48,444 nt of DNA from Specibacter cremeus (lineage in GTDB: Bacteria > Actinomycetota > Actinomycetes > Actinomycetales > Micrococcaceae): assembly GCF_003946885.1 (NCBI RefSeq), contig NZ_RWKQ01000018.1:33574-82017 (forward strand), written 5' to 3'. Within the stretch, counting starts at the first letter, position 1. Each line of letters opens with the position of its first letter. The notes below the pieces were generated by a model. It was not told the origin of the DNA. It was given only the letters and a program-made list of their open reading frames with translations, and made no database searches. The position numbers and the translations under genes were made by a program. Positions 35,561-44,860 of the stretch are shown here, one piece after another.

Positions 35561-36031
35561 GTGGCCGTGAGTCCGGACCAGAACCAGACCGAGCTGGATG
35601 ACATTTCCAAGAAGATCATCGAGCAGCTGCAGGAGGACGGGCGCCGCTCCTACGCGGCCATCGCCGAATCCGTGGGACTCTCCGACGCGGCCGTGCGCCA
35701 GCGGATCAAGCGGCTGATCGACTCGAAGCTGCTGGAGATCGTGGCCGTCACCGACCCGCTGCGCGTCGGCTTCTCCCGCCAGGCCATGATCGGCGTCCGC
35801 GTGCAGGGCCGGTTGGAGGACGCGGCCGAGGCGCTCGACGAGTTCCCGGAGGTCAGCTACGTGGTGCTCACGGCCGGCACGTTCGACCTGCTCGTCGAGG
35901 TGGTCTGCGAGGACGACACCCACCTGCTGCGGCTGTTGAGCCGCATGCGGGAGTTGCCGGCCGTCGTCACCACCGAGACGTTCATGTACCTGAAACTGCA
36001 CAAGCAGCGGTACGACTGGGGCACCCGGTAG
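35561..36031 (+). CDS. Lrp/AsnC-family transcriptional regulator
   Basis: A 156-residue regulator. The N-terminal winged helix spans about residues 10-60 (LDDISKKIIEQLQEDGRRSYAAIAESVGLSDAAVRQRIKRL). The RAM/ligand domain is C-terminal, with VVLTAGTFDLLVEVVCEDD carrying the effector-loop motif. It starts at GTG 35561 with TAGGAG, which overlaps the previous stop. Located last in the operon, it probably regulates this and the facing import operon in response to an amino-acid or amine ligand. Confidence 0.9.
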   Translation: MAVSPDQNQTELDDISKKIIEQLQEDGRRSYAAIAESVGLSDAAVRQRIKRLIDSKLLEIVAVTDPLRVGFSRQAMIGVRVQGRLEDAAEALDEFPEVSYVVLTAGTFDLLVEVVCEDDTHLLRLLSRMRELPAVVTTETFMYLKLHKQRYDWGTR

Positions 36032-36082
36032 GCTCAAAGGCGATCCGGATTCAATCCGTGAAGCATGTGCGGTCGTCCGCTG

Positions 36083-36370
36083 TCACGCCGGGTGCGCGCG
36101 CCGACGGAGTTCTTCGATCAACGGCCGCAACCCGTGCGGGATCTGCGCCTCCGTGAGCTCCACGATCTGCGGGCCGGCTGGGCGGGAGACCGCCAAGCGG
36201 TACCGGGGCTGCGTGGCGGCACCCGATGGAAGGGATTGCACGGCTCCCGCAAGCCCTTCCAGAGCCCCCAGCACCTCGGCGGCCAGTGCCGGCGCCAGGT
36301 CGTCGGTGTCCATGGCGGCGCCTAGGCGTTGGCCTGTATAACCGCCGCTGATGGTAAGAGACACATGCAT
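36083..36370 (-). CDS. Emfourin-like protealysin inhibitor
   Basis: A 95-residue protein. MHVSLTISGGYTGQRLG opens the fold, RYRLAVSRPAGPQIVELTEAQIP supplies the central strands, and LRPLIEELRRRAHPA is a C-terminal helix. The size, the I-S-G-G pattern and the position directly after a protealysin-like M4 gene match emfourins, which block protealysin by binding its active site. The gene lies 51 bases after the protease gene on the same strand, so the two are likely cotranscribed. It has no signal peptide, like its target, and presumably protects the cell interior. Confidence 0.75.
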   Translation of the reverse strand: MHVSLTISGGYTGQRLGAAMDTDDLAPALAAEVLGALEGLAGAVQSLPSGAATQPRYRLAVSRPAGPQIVELTEAQIPHGLRPLIEELRRRAHPA

Positions 36371-36421
36371 CCGGCACCGCCCAAACTAGTCCAACCGCTG
36401 GATCTTCGGAGTCTATCGCGG

Positions 36422-37486
36422 CTACCAGAAGCCCTGCTGCCGCGCTGCCGAACGCACAACCTGTCCGGCGTTGGCAGGCACCTGCCTGGCGCGGGCAAGA
36501 ATTCGTGCCTGGGCGGCCGCGACCACGGCGGCATCATTGAAAACCGCGGTGGGCCACAGGTTTTGCAACGTCTGGTACATGATGAGCGCGCCGGCATCGA
36601 TCCCGATCTCCTTGCAGATCAGGTAGAACCAGCGGTTGGGAATGCCGGACATGACGTGCGGGTCGGCCGGAGCGTAGCCGCTCATGTCCCGGGGTTGCGG
36701 ATCGCGTCCAAGAATCGGGTCGTCGTAGGCGGTGCCCGGTTCAGCCATGCTACGCAACGCCTCACCATAGAGGTCATCGGCCATGATGTCCTCCCCGATG
36801 AGCCAGTTGTGGGTGCCGGCATCTCGGTTGTTGGCCCAGGCGTCGATCGCGGAACCGAACATGTCGCTGAATGACTCGTTGAGGGCCCCGGTCTGGTCGG
36901 GGGTGTAGTTCAGCCCCGCGGTGTACTGGGTGACACCGTGGGTCAGTTCATGGCCCGGGACGTCGAGGTCATTGGTGAGGTCCTTGAAGATCGTCCCGTC
37001 ACCGTTGCCGAACACCATCCGCGTGCCGTCCCAGAATGCGTTGTTGAAGCTGACGCCGAAGTTGACGTTGGCGATGAGGTTGAGTCCGGCGTTGTCGATG
37101 GAGTTGCGGCCCAACTTGTCTTTGTAGTACTGCCGGACCAGGCCAAGGTAGTCGTAGGCCCGGTCCGCGTTCTCGCCGGCCACGGCGGGGTCTCCTTCGC
37201 CGCGAATAAAGTTCACGTCGAAGGTCCACTGGTTCTGGTCGTCATAGATGAGCCTGCCCGCAGTCGCGGGCTGCGGGAATTGCAGGCCGGCGGTGATGCC
37301 CTCCGCGCCCGGCACGTCGGACGCCGGCCCCGTCAGGCCGGAGACCAAGTTCTTGCGCTGGCGCCGGATCTGGGCCGACACGACGGACGAACGCTGGGAA
37401 CTTGACGGTTCAAGGTGTTCCCGCGCGTGGACGCGAGCGATGTTGTCGAGGATGTGTGGTGGGACGAACGAGCAACGGTGAGACAT
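36422..37486 (-). CDS. Protealysin-like M4 (thermolysin-family) metalloprotease
   Basis: A 354-residue zinc protease without signal peptide. A short N-terminal propeptide (residues about 1-45) contains CSFVPPHILDNIAR, the PPH-type motif of protealysin precursors. The catalytic domain shows HELTH (His179, Glu180, His183), the third zinc ligand Glu204 in GALNESFSDMF, and the catalytic His277 in DPHVMSGIPNRWFYL. Length and propeptide type separate it from secreted thermolysins, which have long FTP/PepSY propeptides. Its substrates are unknown. It lies between the pot operon and the convergent polyamine operon and precedes its probable inhibitor. Confidence 0.9.
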   Translation of the reverse strand: MSHRCSFVPPHILDNIARVHAREHLEPSSSQRSSVVSAQIRRQRKNLVSGLTGPASDVPGAEGITAGLQFPQPATAGRLIYDDQNQWTFDVNFIRGEGDPAVAGENADRAYDYLGLVRQYYKDKLGRNSIDNAGLNLIANVNFGVSFNNAFWDGTRMVFGNGDGTIFKDLTNDLDVPGHELTHGVTQYTAGLNYTPDQTGALNESFSDMFGSAIDAWANNRDAGTHNWLIGEDIMADDLYGEALRSMAEPGTAYDDPILGRDPQPRDMSGYAPADPHVMSGIPNRWFYLICKEIGIDAGALIMYQTLQNLWPTAVFNDAAVVAAAQARILARARQVPANAGQVVRSAARQQGFW

Positions 37487-37504
37487 GACGCAACCCCTTG
37501 ATCA

Positions 37505-37535
37505 GCTACCGACTCGCCGGGCACGAGCCGGTAGC
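37505..37535 (-). terminator. Terminator after the pot operon
   Basis: GCTACCGACTCG (37505-37516) pairs with 37524-37535 with one mismatch around a 7-base loop. It lies between the potC stop and the protease start on the minus strand. Confidence 0.55.
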
Positions 37536-37591
37536 CACCAGTACATCCCGGCCCGCGTTACCCGGGTGTTATTCGGCGGACGTGCGGAAGG

Positions 37592-38515
37592 TCAGGAGCC
37601 GGCCATGGTCTTGGCGATGTCCTCGGTGCTCTCCCCGAACCGGCGCAGCACGAGCGCCACCACGGCCAGGGCCGCCAGCGTCAGCAGCAGCATGATGGTG
37701 GACACGGCCGCGATCTCGGGCCGCAGCGACACCTTCAGCGCGCTGAAGATGTAGACGGGCCACGGCGTGTTGCCGGGCACCTGGACGAAGCTGGACACGA
37801 TCGTGTTGTCCAGGCTGAGCGTGAACGACATGAGCGCGCCGGCGAGGATGCCGGGGAACGCGATGGGCAGGGTGATCTGGCGGAACCGGTTCCACGGCGT
37901 CGCGTACAGGTCGGCGGCCGCCTCCTCGAGCGCCATGTCGGCCCCGGACATGCGCGCCCGCACAATGAACGTGACGACGGCGATCGACATGACCGTGTGC
38001 GCCACGACCAGGCGCACCATGCCGTTGTTGATCGGGGCGAAGCCGAAATCCGTGCCGAGGCTGACGAACCAGGGCAGGATGGAGATGGCGTCGACGATCT
38101 CCGGCGTCACCAGCGTGGTGGCCAGGACGGCCGTGAGGATGAGAGCCCACTTCGCCTTCTTCTTCGCCCGGGCCAGCGCCAGCCCGCCCAGGGTGCCCAG
38201 CACGGTCGAGAGGATCGCCGCGCCCAGGGCCGCCTCGAGCGAGGTGAGCACCGATCCGCGGATCACCGCGTTGCCGGCCGCCCGGGTGTACGCGGTGAAG
38301 CCGAACCCCTCCCAGGCGGCCAGAAGGCGCCCGGTGTTGAACGAGTAGATGACAATGACGACGATCGGCAGGAACAGGAACGCGAACACGAGGATGCCGA
38401 ACACTGCCATGCCGAGGTTGATCGGGTCGCGGCGCCTGCGCCGGGCCCGGACGATGGGAGGTACGACGGCGGCCTCGGTCCGGGCGGGCGGGTCCAGCAG
38501 GTCGGTGGTGCTCAT
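37592..38515 (-). CDS. potC: Polyamine ABC transporter permease (PotC-like)
   Basis: A 307-residue inner-membrane permease with about six helices, the first being AVFGILVFAFLFLPIVVIVIYSFN. The EAA motif, EEAAADLYATPWNRFRQITLPIAFPGI, which docks to the ATPase, is clear. It is the second permease of a spermidine/putrescine importer. Its start overlaps the end of potB by four bases (ATGA). It is the last gene of the minus-strand import operon, and a terminator hairpin follows. Confidence 0.9.
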   Translation of the reverse strand: MSTTDLLDPPARTEAAVVPPIVRARRRRRDPINLGMAVFGILVFAFLFLPIVVIVIYSFNTGRLLAAWEGFGFTAYTRAAGNAVIRGSVLTSLEAALGAAILSTVLGTLGGLALARAKKKAKWALILTAVLATTLVTPEIVDAISILPWFVSLGTDFGFAPINNGMVRLVVAHTVMSIAVVTFIVRARMSGADMALEEAAADLYATPWNRFRQITLPIAFPGILAGALMSFTLSLDNTIVSSFVQVPGNTPWPVYIFSALKVSLRPEIAAVSTIMLLLTLAALAVVALVLRRFGESTEDIAKTMAGS

Positions 38516-39447
38516 GCGGCGGCCTCCTCGATGACTGCGCTTTCAATGTCTGTGCGGTCCATGACAACGCGGCGGTTGTGGCGAAGCACGGCGCGGACGG
38601 CCAGGATGACCGCGCCGACAATCGCCACCGTGAGCAGGATGAAGATCATCAGCACCACGGCCATGGCCGAGCCGAGCGCCCAGTTCTGCGCGGAATTGAA
38701 CTGGTTGGCCACGAGCTGGCCCACCATGTTGCCCTGTGCGCCGCCCAGCACCGAGGCGGTGATGTAGTCGCCCATGAGCGGGATGAACACGAGCAGGCAG
38801 CCGGAGGCGATGCCCGGGGCGGCCAGCGGCAGCGTCACCTGCCACAGCGTCCGCCACCTGTTCGCACCCAGGTCCCGGCTGGCCTCGCGCAGGCTGGCCC
38901 CGGCCCGGTCCATGGCGACGAACAGCGGCATGACCATGAGCGGCAGGTAGTTGTACACGACACCCAACTGCACGGCGGCCCGGGTGTACAGGATCGACAG
39001 CGGACCGGTGGTCAGGTGCATGGTCTGCAGGGCATCGGACAGGAACCCCTCCGGGGCCAGCAGGATCTGCCAGCCGAGCGTGCGGACCAGGAAGTTCGTC
39101 CAGAACGGCACCAGCACCAGCGCCAGCAGCAGGGCCCGCCACCGGGAAGGCACCTTCACGGCCAGCCAGTACGCGAACGGCACGCCGATGAGCAGGCAGA
39201 TCAGCGTGCCGACGCCGGCGATCTGCAACGTGTTCCAGAACGTCGACAGGAACGTCGGGTCCGCCGTCTCGAAGTACCTGTCCAGCGAGAGGACGGAGTT
39301 GTCGTGGGCCGTGAACAGGTCGGGCTTGAAGCCGAAGCTGTACCACAGCACCAGGGCGACCGGGATGATGAAGAAGAAGGCCAGGTAGGCCCACGTGGGG
39401 AACGCCAGGGCGGCAACGCCCACGCTGTTCCGGGATAGTTTGCTCAT
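38512..39447 (-). CDS. potB: Polyamine ABC transporter permease (PotB-like)
   Basis: A 311-residue permease. Hydrophobic segments begin at VAALAFPTWAYLAFFFIIPVALVLWYSF, and the EAA loop reads REASRDLGANRWRTLWQVTLPLAAPGI. NFLVRTLGWQILL is the conserved periplasmic-side segment of PotB. The start at 39447 overlaps the potD stop (ATGA). It pairs with PotC to form the channel. Confidence 0.9.
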   Translation of the reverse strand: MSKLSRNSVGVAALAFPTWAYLAFFFIIPVALVLWYSFGFKPDLFTAHDNSVLSLDRYFETADPTFLSTFWNTLQIAGVGTLICLLIGVPFAYWLAVKVPSRWRALLLALVLVPFWTNFLVRTLGWQILLAPEGFLSDALQTMHLTTGPLSILYTRAAVQLGVVYNYLPLMVMPLFVAMDRAGASLREASRDLGANRWRTLWQVTLPLAAPGIASGCLLVFIPLMGDYITASVLGGAQGNMVGQLVANQFNSAQNWALGSAMAVVLMIFILLTVAIVGAVILAVRAVLRHNRRVVMDRTDIESAVIEEAAA

Positions 39448-40619
39448 GCCCCCGCCTTCGATTCCATCCGGTTGAGGATCTGCACCCGGCGCTCCTGCGC
39501 CTCGTTCAGCACGGCCGACTTCAGCCGGTCCAGCACGTCGTGCGGCGGGAACACCAGGTCCGGCAGTTCCATCTTGTCGGCCAACGCGGCCTCCTTCAGG
39601 CCCTTCGCGCCGGTGTGGTAGCCGATGTACTGGACCTCGCGCAGCGCCGCCTCCGGTGTCAGCATGTGGTTGATGAACGCGTACGCGGCGTCCGGGTGCT
39701 GGGTGCCGGTGGCCACCGCCCAGTTGTCCATCCACAGGTTCGCCGTCGGTGTCGGGAACACGAACTTCCAGCGCTCCGGGTCGCTGCTGGAGAGCATGCC
39801 CTGCCGCGCGTCGCCGTTGAACGCCTGCATGAGCGCGAACGTGCCCTGCGGGATGCCCGTGGACACGATCGTGGAATTGAACGCCCGGATGTTCTTCGCC
39901 AGCGTGTTGACCAGGTAGTCCTCGGCCGCGTCCAGCAGCGTCGGGTCCTCGGTGTTCATGTCGTGGTGCTTGGCGGCCAGGTAGATGGCCACGACTTCCC
40001 ACGAGTCCTCCAGCACGGCCGTCTTGCCGGCCGCCTCCTTCGACGCGGCGTCCAGGAAGTCCTGCCACGAGGTGAGCTCGCGCTTGATGATGCGGGTGTC
40101 GTACACGTACCCGGTGGTGCCCCACGCCTTGGGCAGGCTGTACTTGTTGCCCGGGTCCCACGCCTGGTCCAGGTATTCCGGGTCCAGGTTGGCCATGTTC
40201 GGGATCAGTGCGTGCTCCAGTGGCTGCAGCAGACCGTTGGCCGCCATCTGCGGGATGTACACGCCGGTCGGGACGATGACGTCGTAGCCGCTGGTGCCGC
40301 GCGTCGCCGCCAGCTTCGCGATCAGTTCCTCGTTGGAACCGAAGCTGTCCAGCTGCACGCGCACGCCCGTGGCCTCGAAATCGGCGATGTCCTCCGGATC
40401 CTCGTAGTCGCCCCACGAGTAGACGTTCAACTGGTTGCCGACCTCGCCGTTGGGCACGGCCGAGGCGGCGAAGCCCTGGCTGCGCCCGCAGCCGGACAGA
40501 CCGGCGGACGCGGCGATGGACAGGCCGACGACGCCGAATCCGCCCAGCAGGGCACGCCGGCTGATCCACGGCACGGCGTCGGCCGGTGCCAGCACCTTCA
40601 ACGGATTGTTCCCGTGCAT
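39444..40619 (-). CDS. potD: Polyamine-binding lipoprotein (PotD/PotF-like)
   Basis: A 391-residue solute-binding protein. The N-terminus carries both a twin-arginine motif (SRRALLGG) and a lipobox ending LSGC, so Tat export followed by lipidation is suggested. The mature part has LNVYSWGDYEDPEDIADFEATGV, the polyamine-site opening strand, and GYDVIVPTGVYIPQM. WGTTGYVYD and GVLSSSDPERW-like QGMLSSSDPE follow. It captures putrescine or spermidine outside the membrane for PotBC. The start is ATG 40619, one base after the potA stop. A longer frame extends upstream only because it reads across potA. Confidence 0.9.
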   Translation of the reverse strand: MHGNNPLKVLAPADAVPWISRRALLGGFGVVGLSIAASAGLSGCGRSQGFAASAVPNGEVGNQLNVYSWGDYEDPEDIADFEATGVRVQLDSFGSNEELIAKLAATRGTSGYDVIVPTGVYIPQMAANGLLQPLEHALIPNMANLDPEYLDQAWDPGNKYSLPKAWGTTGYVYDTRIIKRELTSWQDFLDAASKEAAGKTAVLEDSWEVVAIYLAAKHHDMNTEDPTLLDAAEDYLVNTLAKNIRAFNSTIVSTGIPQGTFALMQAFNGDARQGMLSSSDPERWKFVFPTPTANLWMDNWAVATGTQHPDAAYAFINHMLTPEAALREVQYIGYHTGAKGLKEAALADKMELPDLVFPPHDVLDRLKSAVLNEAQERRVQILNRMESKAGA

Positions 40620-40620
40620 C

Positions 40621-41745
40621 TCACTGGCCGCCAGTACTCGGGTGCGGGTTCGGGAACACCTGCACGTGCGCCGGGGCCCAGCTGCACCACACCGTGCTGC
40701 CGGCCGGCAGCAGCTCCCCGTGCAACGGTGGGACGCGGGCCAGCAGTTCGTGCCCGGAGCCGGTCGTGAGCTGGTACTGGATCGTCTCGCCCAGGAATGA
40801 TACGGCGCCGACCGCCGCCTTGACCACGTTGACGTCCGTGTCCGGACGGACCGTGGAGACGGTGATCGACTCGGCCCGGACCGCGGCCAGCACGGCCGAG
40901 CCCGCAGGCGCCGCGTCGGCATCCGCCGCCGCGATCTCGCCGTCGGCCGTCACCAGCCTGCCGTTGCCGGCCACCGTGCCGGCGATGAAGTTCTGCTTGC
41001 CGATGAACCCGGCCACGAACGACGTGGCCGGGTTCGTGTAGATGTCCTCGGCCGTGCCGACCTGTTGCACGCGCCCGTCCAGCATGACGACGATGCGGTC
41101 GCTCATGGACAGCGCCTCGGCCTGGTCGTGCGTGACGAAGACGAACGTGATACCGAGCCGGCGTTGCAGCAGTTTCAGCTCCAGTTGCATCTCCTCGCGC
41201 AGTTTGCGGTCCAGCGCGGACATGGGCTCGTCGAGCAGCAGCACCTTGGGACGGTTCACGATGGCACGGGCCAGGGCCACGCGCTGCTGCTGGCCGCCGG
41301 AGAGCATCTTCGGGTTGCGGGTGGCGAACGTGCCCATCTGGACCAGGTCCAGCGCCTCGGTGACTCGTGCGCCGATTTCGGCACGGGATGTGCGCCGCTG
41401 CCGCAGGCCGTACGCGACGTTCTCCGCCACGCTCATGTGCGGGAACAGCGCGTACGCCTGGAACACCGTGTTGACGGGCCGCTTGTGCGGCGGCACGCCC
41501 ACCACGGAGGACCCGGCCAGCACGATGTCGCCCTCGTCCGGCTCCTCGAAGCCGGCGATCATGCGCAGCAGCGTGGTCTTGCCGCAGCCGGAGGGTCCCA
41601 GCAGGGACAGGAACTCGCCGGATCGCACGTCCAGGTTCACGCCGGCCACGGCCGTGGCCGTGCCGTATCGCTTGACCACGTTTCGCACCTGGACCGAACC
41701 GGCCTCGGTGGCGACCGGCGGTGCCAGTGTTGATTGTTGAGTCAC
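40621..41745 (-). CDS. potA: Polyamine ABC transporter ATP-binding protein (PotA-like)
   Basis: A 374-residue ATPase. Walker A is GPSGCGKTT, the Q-loop [14 protein letters not shown], the signature LSGGQQQR, Walker [13 protein letters not shown], and the switch His in THDQAEAL. The C-terminal TOBE domain (about 290-374) includes VRAESITV and [12 protein letters not shown], typical of PotA. It energises PotBC. It begins 17 bases after the flavoprotein gene stop and runs straight into potD, so all pot genes are one transcript with the two catabolic genes upstream. Confidence 0.92.
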   Translation of the reverse strand: MTQQSTLAPPVATEAGSVQVRNVVKRYGTATAVAGVNLDVRSGEFLSLLGPSGCGKTTLLRMIAGFEEPDEGDIVLAGSSVVGVPPHKRPVNTVFQAYALFPHMSVAENVAYGLRQRRTSRAEIGARVTEALDLVQMGTFATRNPKMLSGGQQQRVALARAIVNRPKVLLLDEPMSALDRKLREEMQLELKLLQRRLGITFVFVTHDQAEALSMSDRIVVMLDGRVQQVGTAEDIYTNPATSFVAGFIGKQNFIAGTVAGNGRLVTADGEIAAADADAAPAGSAVLAAVRAESITVSTVRPDTDVNVVKAAVGAVSFLGETIQYQLTTGSGHELLARVPPLHGELLPAGSTVWCSWAPAHVQVFPNPHPSTGGQ

Positions 41746-41762
41746 GTATTTTCCTTCAACGG

Positions 41763-43217
41763 TTAGGAGTCGAAGCCGAGCCCGACAGCATCGAGGGTTT
41801 TCAGGAACAGATTGCGTTTGCCGCCGTTATGGTCCGCCCGGTCCAGCGACCAGCGCGTGGCCTGGATCCCGGCGGAGGCGAACGGCTCGGGCGGGAACGG
41901 CAGTGGCTTGCTGCGCACCATCTTCAGCCGGGTCCGTTCGGTGTCCCGCCCGGCCAGCTGGTCGAGCATCACCTGGGCGGCGAACCGGGTGGCACCCACG
42001 CCGAGTCCGGTGAAGCCGGCCGCGTAGGCGACGCGGCCGCCGCGGGCCGTGCCGTAGAACGCGCAGAACCTGGTCGAGGTGTCGATGGCGCCGGCCCAGC
42101 GGTGGCTGAACCTCACGCCCTCCAGTTGCGGGAACGTGGTGAAGAAGTGGCCGGCCAGCTTCCGGAACGTCTCCGGCCGGTCCTCGTACTCGCTGCGGAC
42201 GGTGCGCCCGAAGTTGTACAGCGCGTCGTAGCCGCCCCACAGGATGCGGTTGTCGGCGCTGATCCGGTAGTAGTGGAACTGGTTCGCCACATCGGACAAC
42301 CCGGCCCGACCCTGCCAGCCGATCGACGCCAGCTGCTCGTCGGTGAGCGGCTCGGTCATGAGCACGTAGTCGTAGACGGGCACGGTGTAGAGCCGGTTGC
42401 GCTTGAGCAGCGACGGGAACACGTTGGTCGCCAGCGCCACCTGGCCGGCGCGCACGCGGCCGCGGTCTGTGTGCACGACGACGGCGCCCGTGCTCCGGGT
42501 GCCCGGCACAGCATCCGCGTCACGCCTGTCCGAGTCGAGGGACGTGGCGGCCGAGTTCTCGAAGATCTCCACGCCCGCCTCGCGGCAGGCTCGCGCCAGT
42601 TCCCGGGCCAGCTTGGCGGGGTGCACCATGGCCGTGCCGGTCTTGTGCCAGAGCCCGGCCAGGTAGGTGGGGGAGTTGACTTCCGCGCGGACGGCGTCGG
42701 CGTCCAGGAACACCGACTCCGTCCCGTCGGCGGCTTCCCGCAGCCACTGGACCTGGTGCGGCTCGATCGCGACGTCGATGGCGCCGGTGCGCTCGAAGTC
42801 GCAGTCCAGGCCCAGATCGGCCACGGTCTTCTCGATCTCGTCCAGGTTCTGCAGGCCTTGCTCGTCCAGCCGGTCGATCTCGTCCGGGAACCGGCTGGCG
42901 CCGTTGTCGTGCCCGTGCGTGAGACTGGCGTCGACGAATCCGCCGTTGCGGCCCGACGCCGCCCAGCCGACGGTGTGGGATTCGAGCACCATGACCCGGC
43001 GGGCCGGGTCCTCCTGCTTGGCCAGCAACGCCGTCCACAGCCCGCAGTAGCCGGCACCGACCACCACGAGGTCGGCGCTGTGCTCGCCGGTGAGCGGGAC
43101 GCCCGGGGTGATTGGGCCGACGTCGTCAATCCAGAACGGGACGTTCCGGGTCCCGGCAAGGGAGGCGTCGATGACGGCGTCCGACGGCTTGGCGCGTTCA
43201 AAGATGGTGCGCGCCAT
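41763..43217 (-). CDS. FAD-dependent amine oxidoreductase (gamma-glutamylputrescine oxidase-like)
   Basis: A 484-residue DAO-family flavoprotein. The dinucleotide motif is [18 protein letters not shown], followed by [17 protein letters not shown], in which the ASGRNGG loop fits PuuB/OrdL-type oxidases. [15 protein letters not shown] and [18 protein letters not shown] form the C-terminal FAD site. It likely oxidises a primary or glutamylated amine to an aldehyde. No gamma-glutamylputrescine synthetase (PuuA) is present in the window, so a direct amine substrate is also possible. It starts three bases after the aminotransferase stop and is cotranscribed with potADBC. Confidence 0.85.
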   Translation of the reverse strand: MARTIFERAKPSDAVIDASLAGTRNVPFWIDDVGPITPGVPLTGEHSADLVVVGAGYCGLWTALLAKQEDPARRVMVLESHTVGWAASGRNGGFVDASLTHGHDNGASRFPDEIDRLDEQGLQNLDEIEKTVADLGLDCDFERTGAIDVAIEPHQVQWLREAADGTESVFLDADAVRAEVNSPTYLAGLWHKTGTAMVHPAKLARELARACREAGVEIFENSAATSLDSDRRDADAVPGTRSTGAVVVHTDRGRVRAGQVALATNVFPSLLKRNRLYTVPVYDYVLMTEPLTDEQLASIGWQGRAGLSDVANQFHYYRISADNRILWGGYDALYNFGRTVRSEYEDRPETFRKLAGHFFTTFPQLEGVRFSHRWAGAIDTSTRFCAFYGTARGGRVAYAAGFTGLGVGATRFAAQVMLDQLAGRDTERTRLKMVRSKPLPFPPEPFASAGIQATRWSLDRADHNGGKRNLFLKTLDAVGLGFDS

Positions 43218-43220
43218 GGG

Positions 43221-44606
43221 CTAGAGCAATTCCTGTGCGCGGGTGAGGGAGGAGCGCAGGATCTGCTCGATCTCGTCGAACTCGCCCTGGCCGAGGATCA
43301 GCGGCGGCGAGAGCTGGATGACGGGGTCGCCGCGGTCGTCGGCGCGGCAGTACAGGCCGTTGGCGAACAGGTCCTTGGACAGGAAGCCCTTGAGCACGCG
43401 GTCGCATTCCTCGTCGGTGAACGTCTCCTTGGTGGCCTTGTCCTTGACGAGTTCCAGCCCGTAGAAGTAGCCGTCGCCGCGCACGTCGCCGACGATCGGC
43501 AAGTCGGTGAGCTTCTCCAGGGTGCTGCGGAAGGCCTGTTCGTTGCCCCGGACGTGCTCGTTCAGGTGTTCGCGTTCGAAGATGTCCAGGTTGGCGAGGG
43601 CGACGGCGGCGGAGACCGGGTGCCCGCCGAACGTGTACCCGTGGCTGAAGACGTTGCGGCCGTCGGCGAACGGCTCATACAGCCGGTCCGAGGCGATGAG
43701 CGCGCCCATGGGGGAGTAGCCGCTCGTCAGGCCCTTGGCGCAGGTGATCATGTCCGGGAGGTAGTCGTAGCGTTCGGCGCCGAAGTAGGTGCCGAGCCGG
43801 CCGAAGGCGCAGATGACCTCGTCGCTGACGAGCAGGACGTCGTACTCGTCGCAGATCTCGCGCACACGCTGGAAGTACCCGGGCGGCGGCGGGAAGCAGC
43901 CGCCGGCGTTCTGCACGGGTTCCAGGAACACGGCGGCCACCGTGTCGGGGCCCTCCTGCAGGATGACGCGTTCGATCTCGTCCGCGGCCCAGCGGCCGAA
44001 CGCCACCGGGTCGTCGCCGTGCAGCGGGGCCCGGTAGAGGTTGGTGTTGGCGGCCCGGAACGTGGAGGGCACCAGGGGCTCGAAGTTGACCTTCAGCTCG
44101 GGGATGCCCGTGATGGACAGGGCGCCGTGCGTCGTGCCGTGGTAGGCGGTGGTGCGGGAGATGACCTTGTGCTTGCCGGGCTTGCCGGTGATCTTGAAGT
44201 ACTGCTTGGCAAGCTTCCACGCCGATTCGACGGCCTCCGAGCCGCTGTTCGTGAAGAACACGCGGTTCAGGTCCCCGGGGGCCAGGTCGGCCAGCCGGCC
44301 GGCCAGTTCCGCGGCGGGCTCGTTGGCGTACGACCATAGCGGGAAGTAGGCCAGTTTCTCGGATTGGCGGGCGGCGGCCTCGGCCAGTTCGCGCCGGCCA
44401 TGGCCCACCTGCACGGTGAACAGGCCCGCCAGTCCGTCGAGGTAGCGCCTGCCGTGGTCGTCAAAGACGTATGCGCCCTCCCCACGGACAATCATCGGCA
44501 GGTCTGCGGCGTCGGCCGGCTGGCCGGAGAAGTGCAGCCACAGGTTCTCGTGGGCCTGGCGTTTGGTCAGTTCGGCGCCTTGGGCGGCCAGCAACTGGGA
44601 CATCAT
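43221..44606 (-). CDS. Class III aminotransferase (putrescine/polyamine:pyruvate, SpuC-like)
   Basis: A 461-residue PLP enzyme. ENLWLHFSG opens it, and VFFTNSGSEAVESAWKLAKQY is the cofactor-phosphate region. LLVSDEVICAFGRLGTYFG contains the PLP Asp and DMITCAKGLTSGYSPMGA the Schiff-base Lys. The AYHGTTHGALSITGIP and YCRADDRGDPVIQLSPPL motifs resemble SpuC/YgjG-like diamine transaminases. It would convert putrescine to 4-aminobutanal. It is the first gene of the minus-strand operon, with a low-GC promoter region upstream. Confidence 0.87.
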   Translation of the reverse strand: MMSQLLAAQGAELTKRQAHENLWLHFSGQPADAADLPMIVRGEGAYVFDDHGRRYLDGLAGLFTVQVGHGRRELAEAAARQSEKLAYFPLWSYANEPAAELAGRLADLAPGDLNRVFFTNSGSEAVESAWKLAKQYFKITGKPGKHKVISRTTAYHGTTHGALSITGIPELKVNFEPLVPSTFRAANTNLYRAPLHGDDPVAFGRWAADEIERVILQEGPDTVAAVFLEPVQNAGGCFPPPPGYFQRVREICDEYDVLLVSDEVICAFGRLGTYFGAERYDYLPDMITCAKGLTSGYSPMGALIASDRLYEPFADGRNVFSHGYTFGGHPVSAAVALANLDIFEREHLNEHVRGNEQAFRSTLEKLTDLPIVGDVRGDGYFYGLELVKDKATKETFTDEECDRVLKGFLSKDLFANGLYCRADDRGDPVIQLSPPLILGQGEFDEIEQILRSSLTRAQELL

Positions 44607-44772
44607 GTGCTCCTCGGATCAGGCCGCAACATCGAGTTCGATGCGCGGTCTGTCCAGTCTGCCGTCGGGGGCACGGTTTTTACAAGTGAATCAGTGGAAT
44701 TCTTTTTATCTGACTTCAGATTCCGTTGTGATGACGAGCGATTGCTTGAAATGCGTTGACTTGATCCGAAAA

Positions 44773-44788
44773 TGTGATATGGAGCACA
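44773..44788. promoter_or_regulatory. CRP/GlxR-like site, imperfect
   Basis: TGTGATATGGAGCACA matches TGTGA-N6-TCACA except for one base. It may serve either the aminotransferase operon or the AMIN-like gene. Confidence 0.35.
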
Positions 44789-44860
44789 GGCGTGCGGGGG
44801 TGGGTGGCCGCGGCGGGTTCGATCAAGATTCGGCGCCAACTTCCCGCCGGCCGCCGCTTA

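Noticed and set aside
32222-36037. A minus-strand open frame of about 1270 codons opposite the dehydrogenase, amidohydrolase and AsnC genes
   Set aside because: The sense-strand genes are clear by motif. The antisense frame has low-complexity composition and no family pattern.
41721-44339. A plus-strand open frame of about 870 codons opposite the flavoprotein and aminotransferase genes
   Set aside because: It is an antisense shadow of two well supported genes, without ribosome binding site or motifs.
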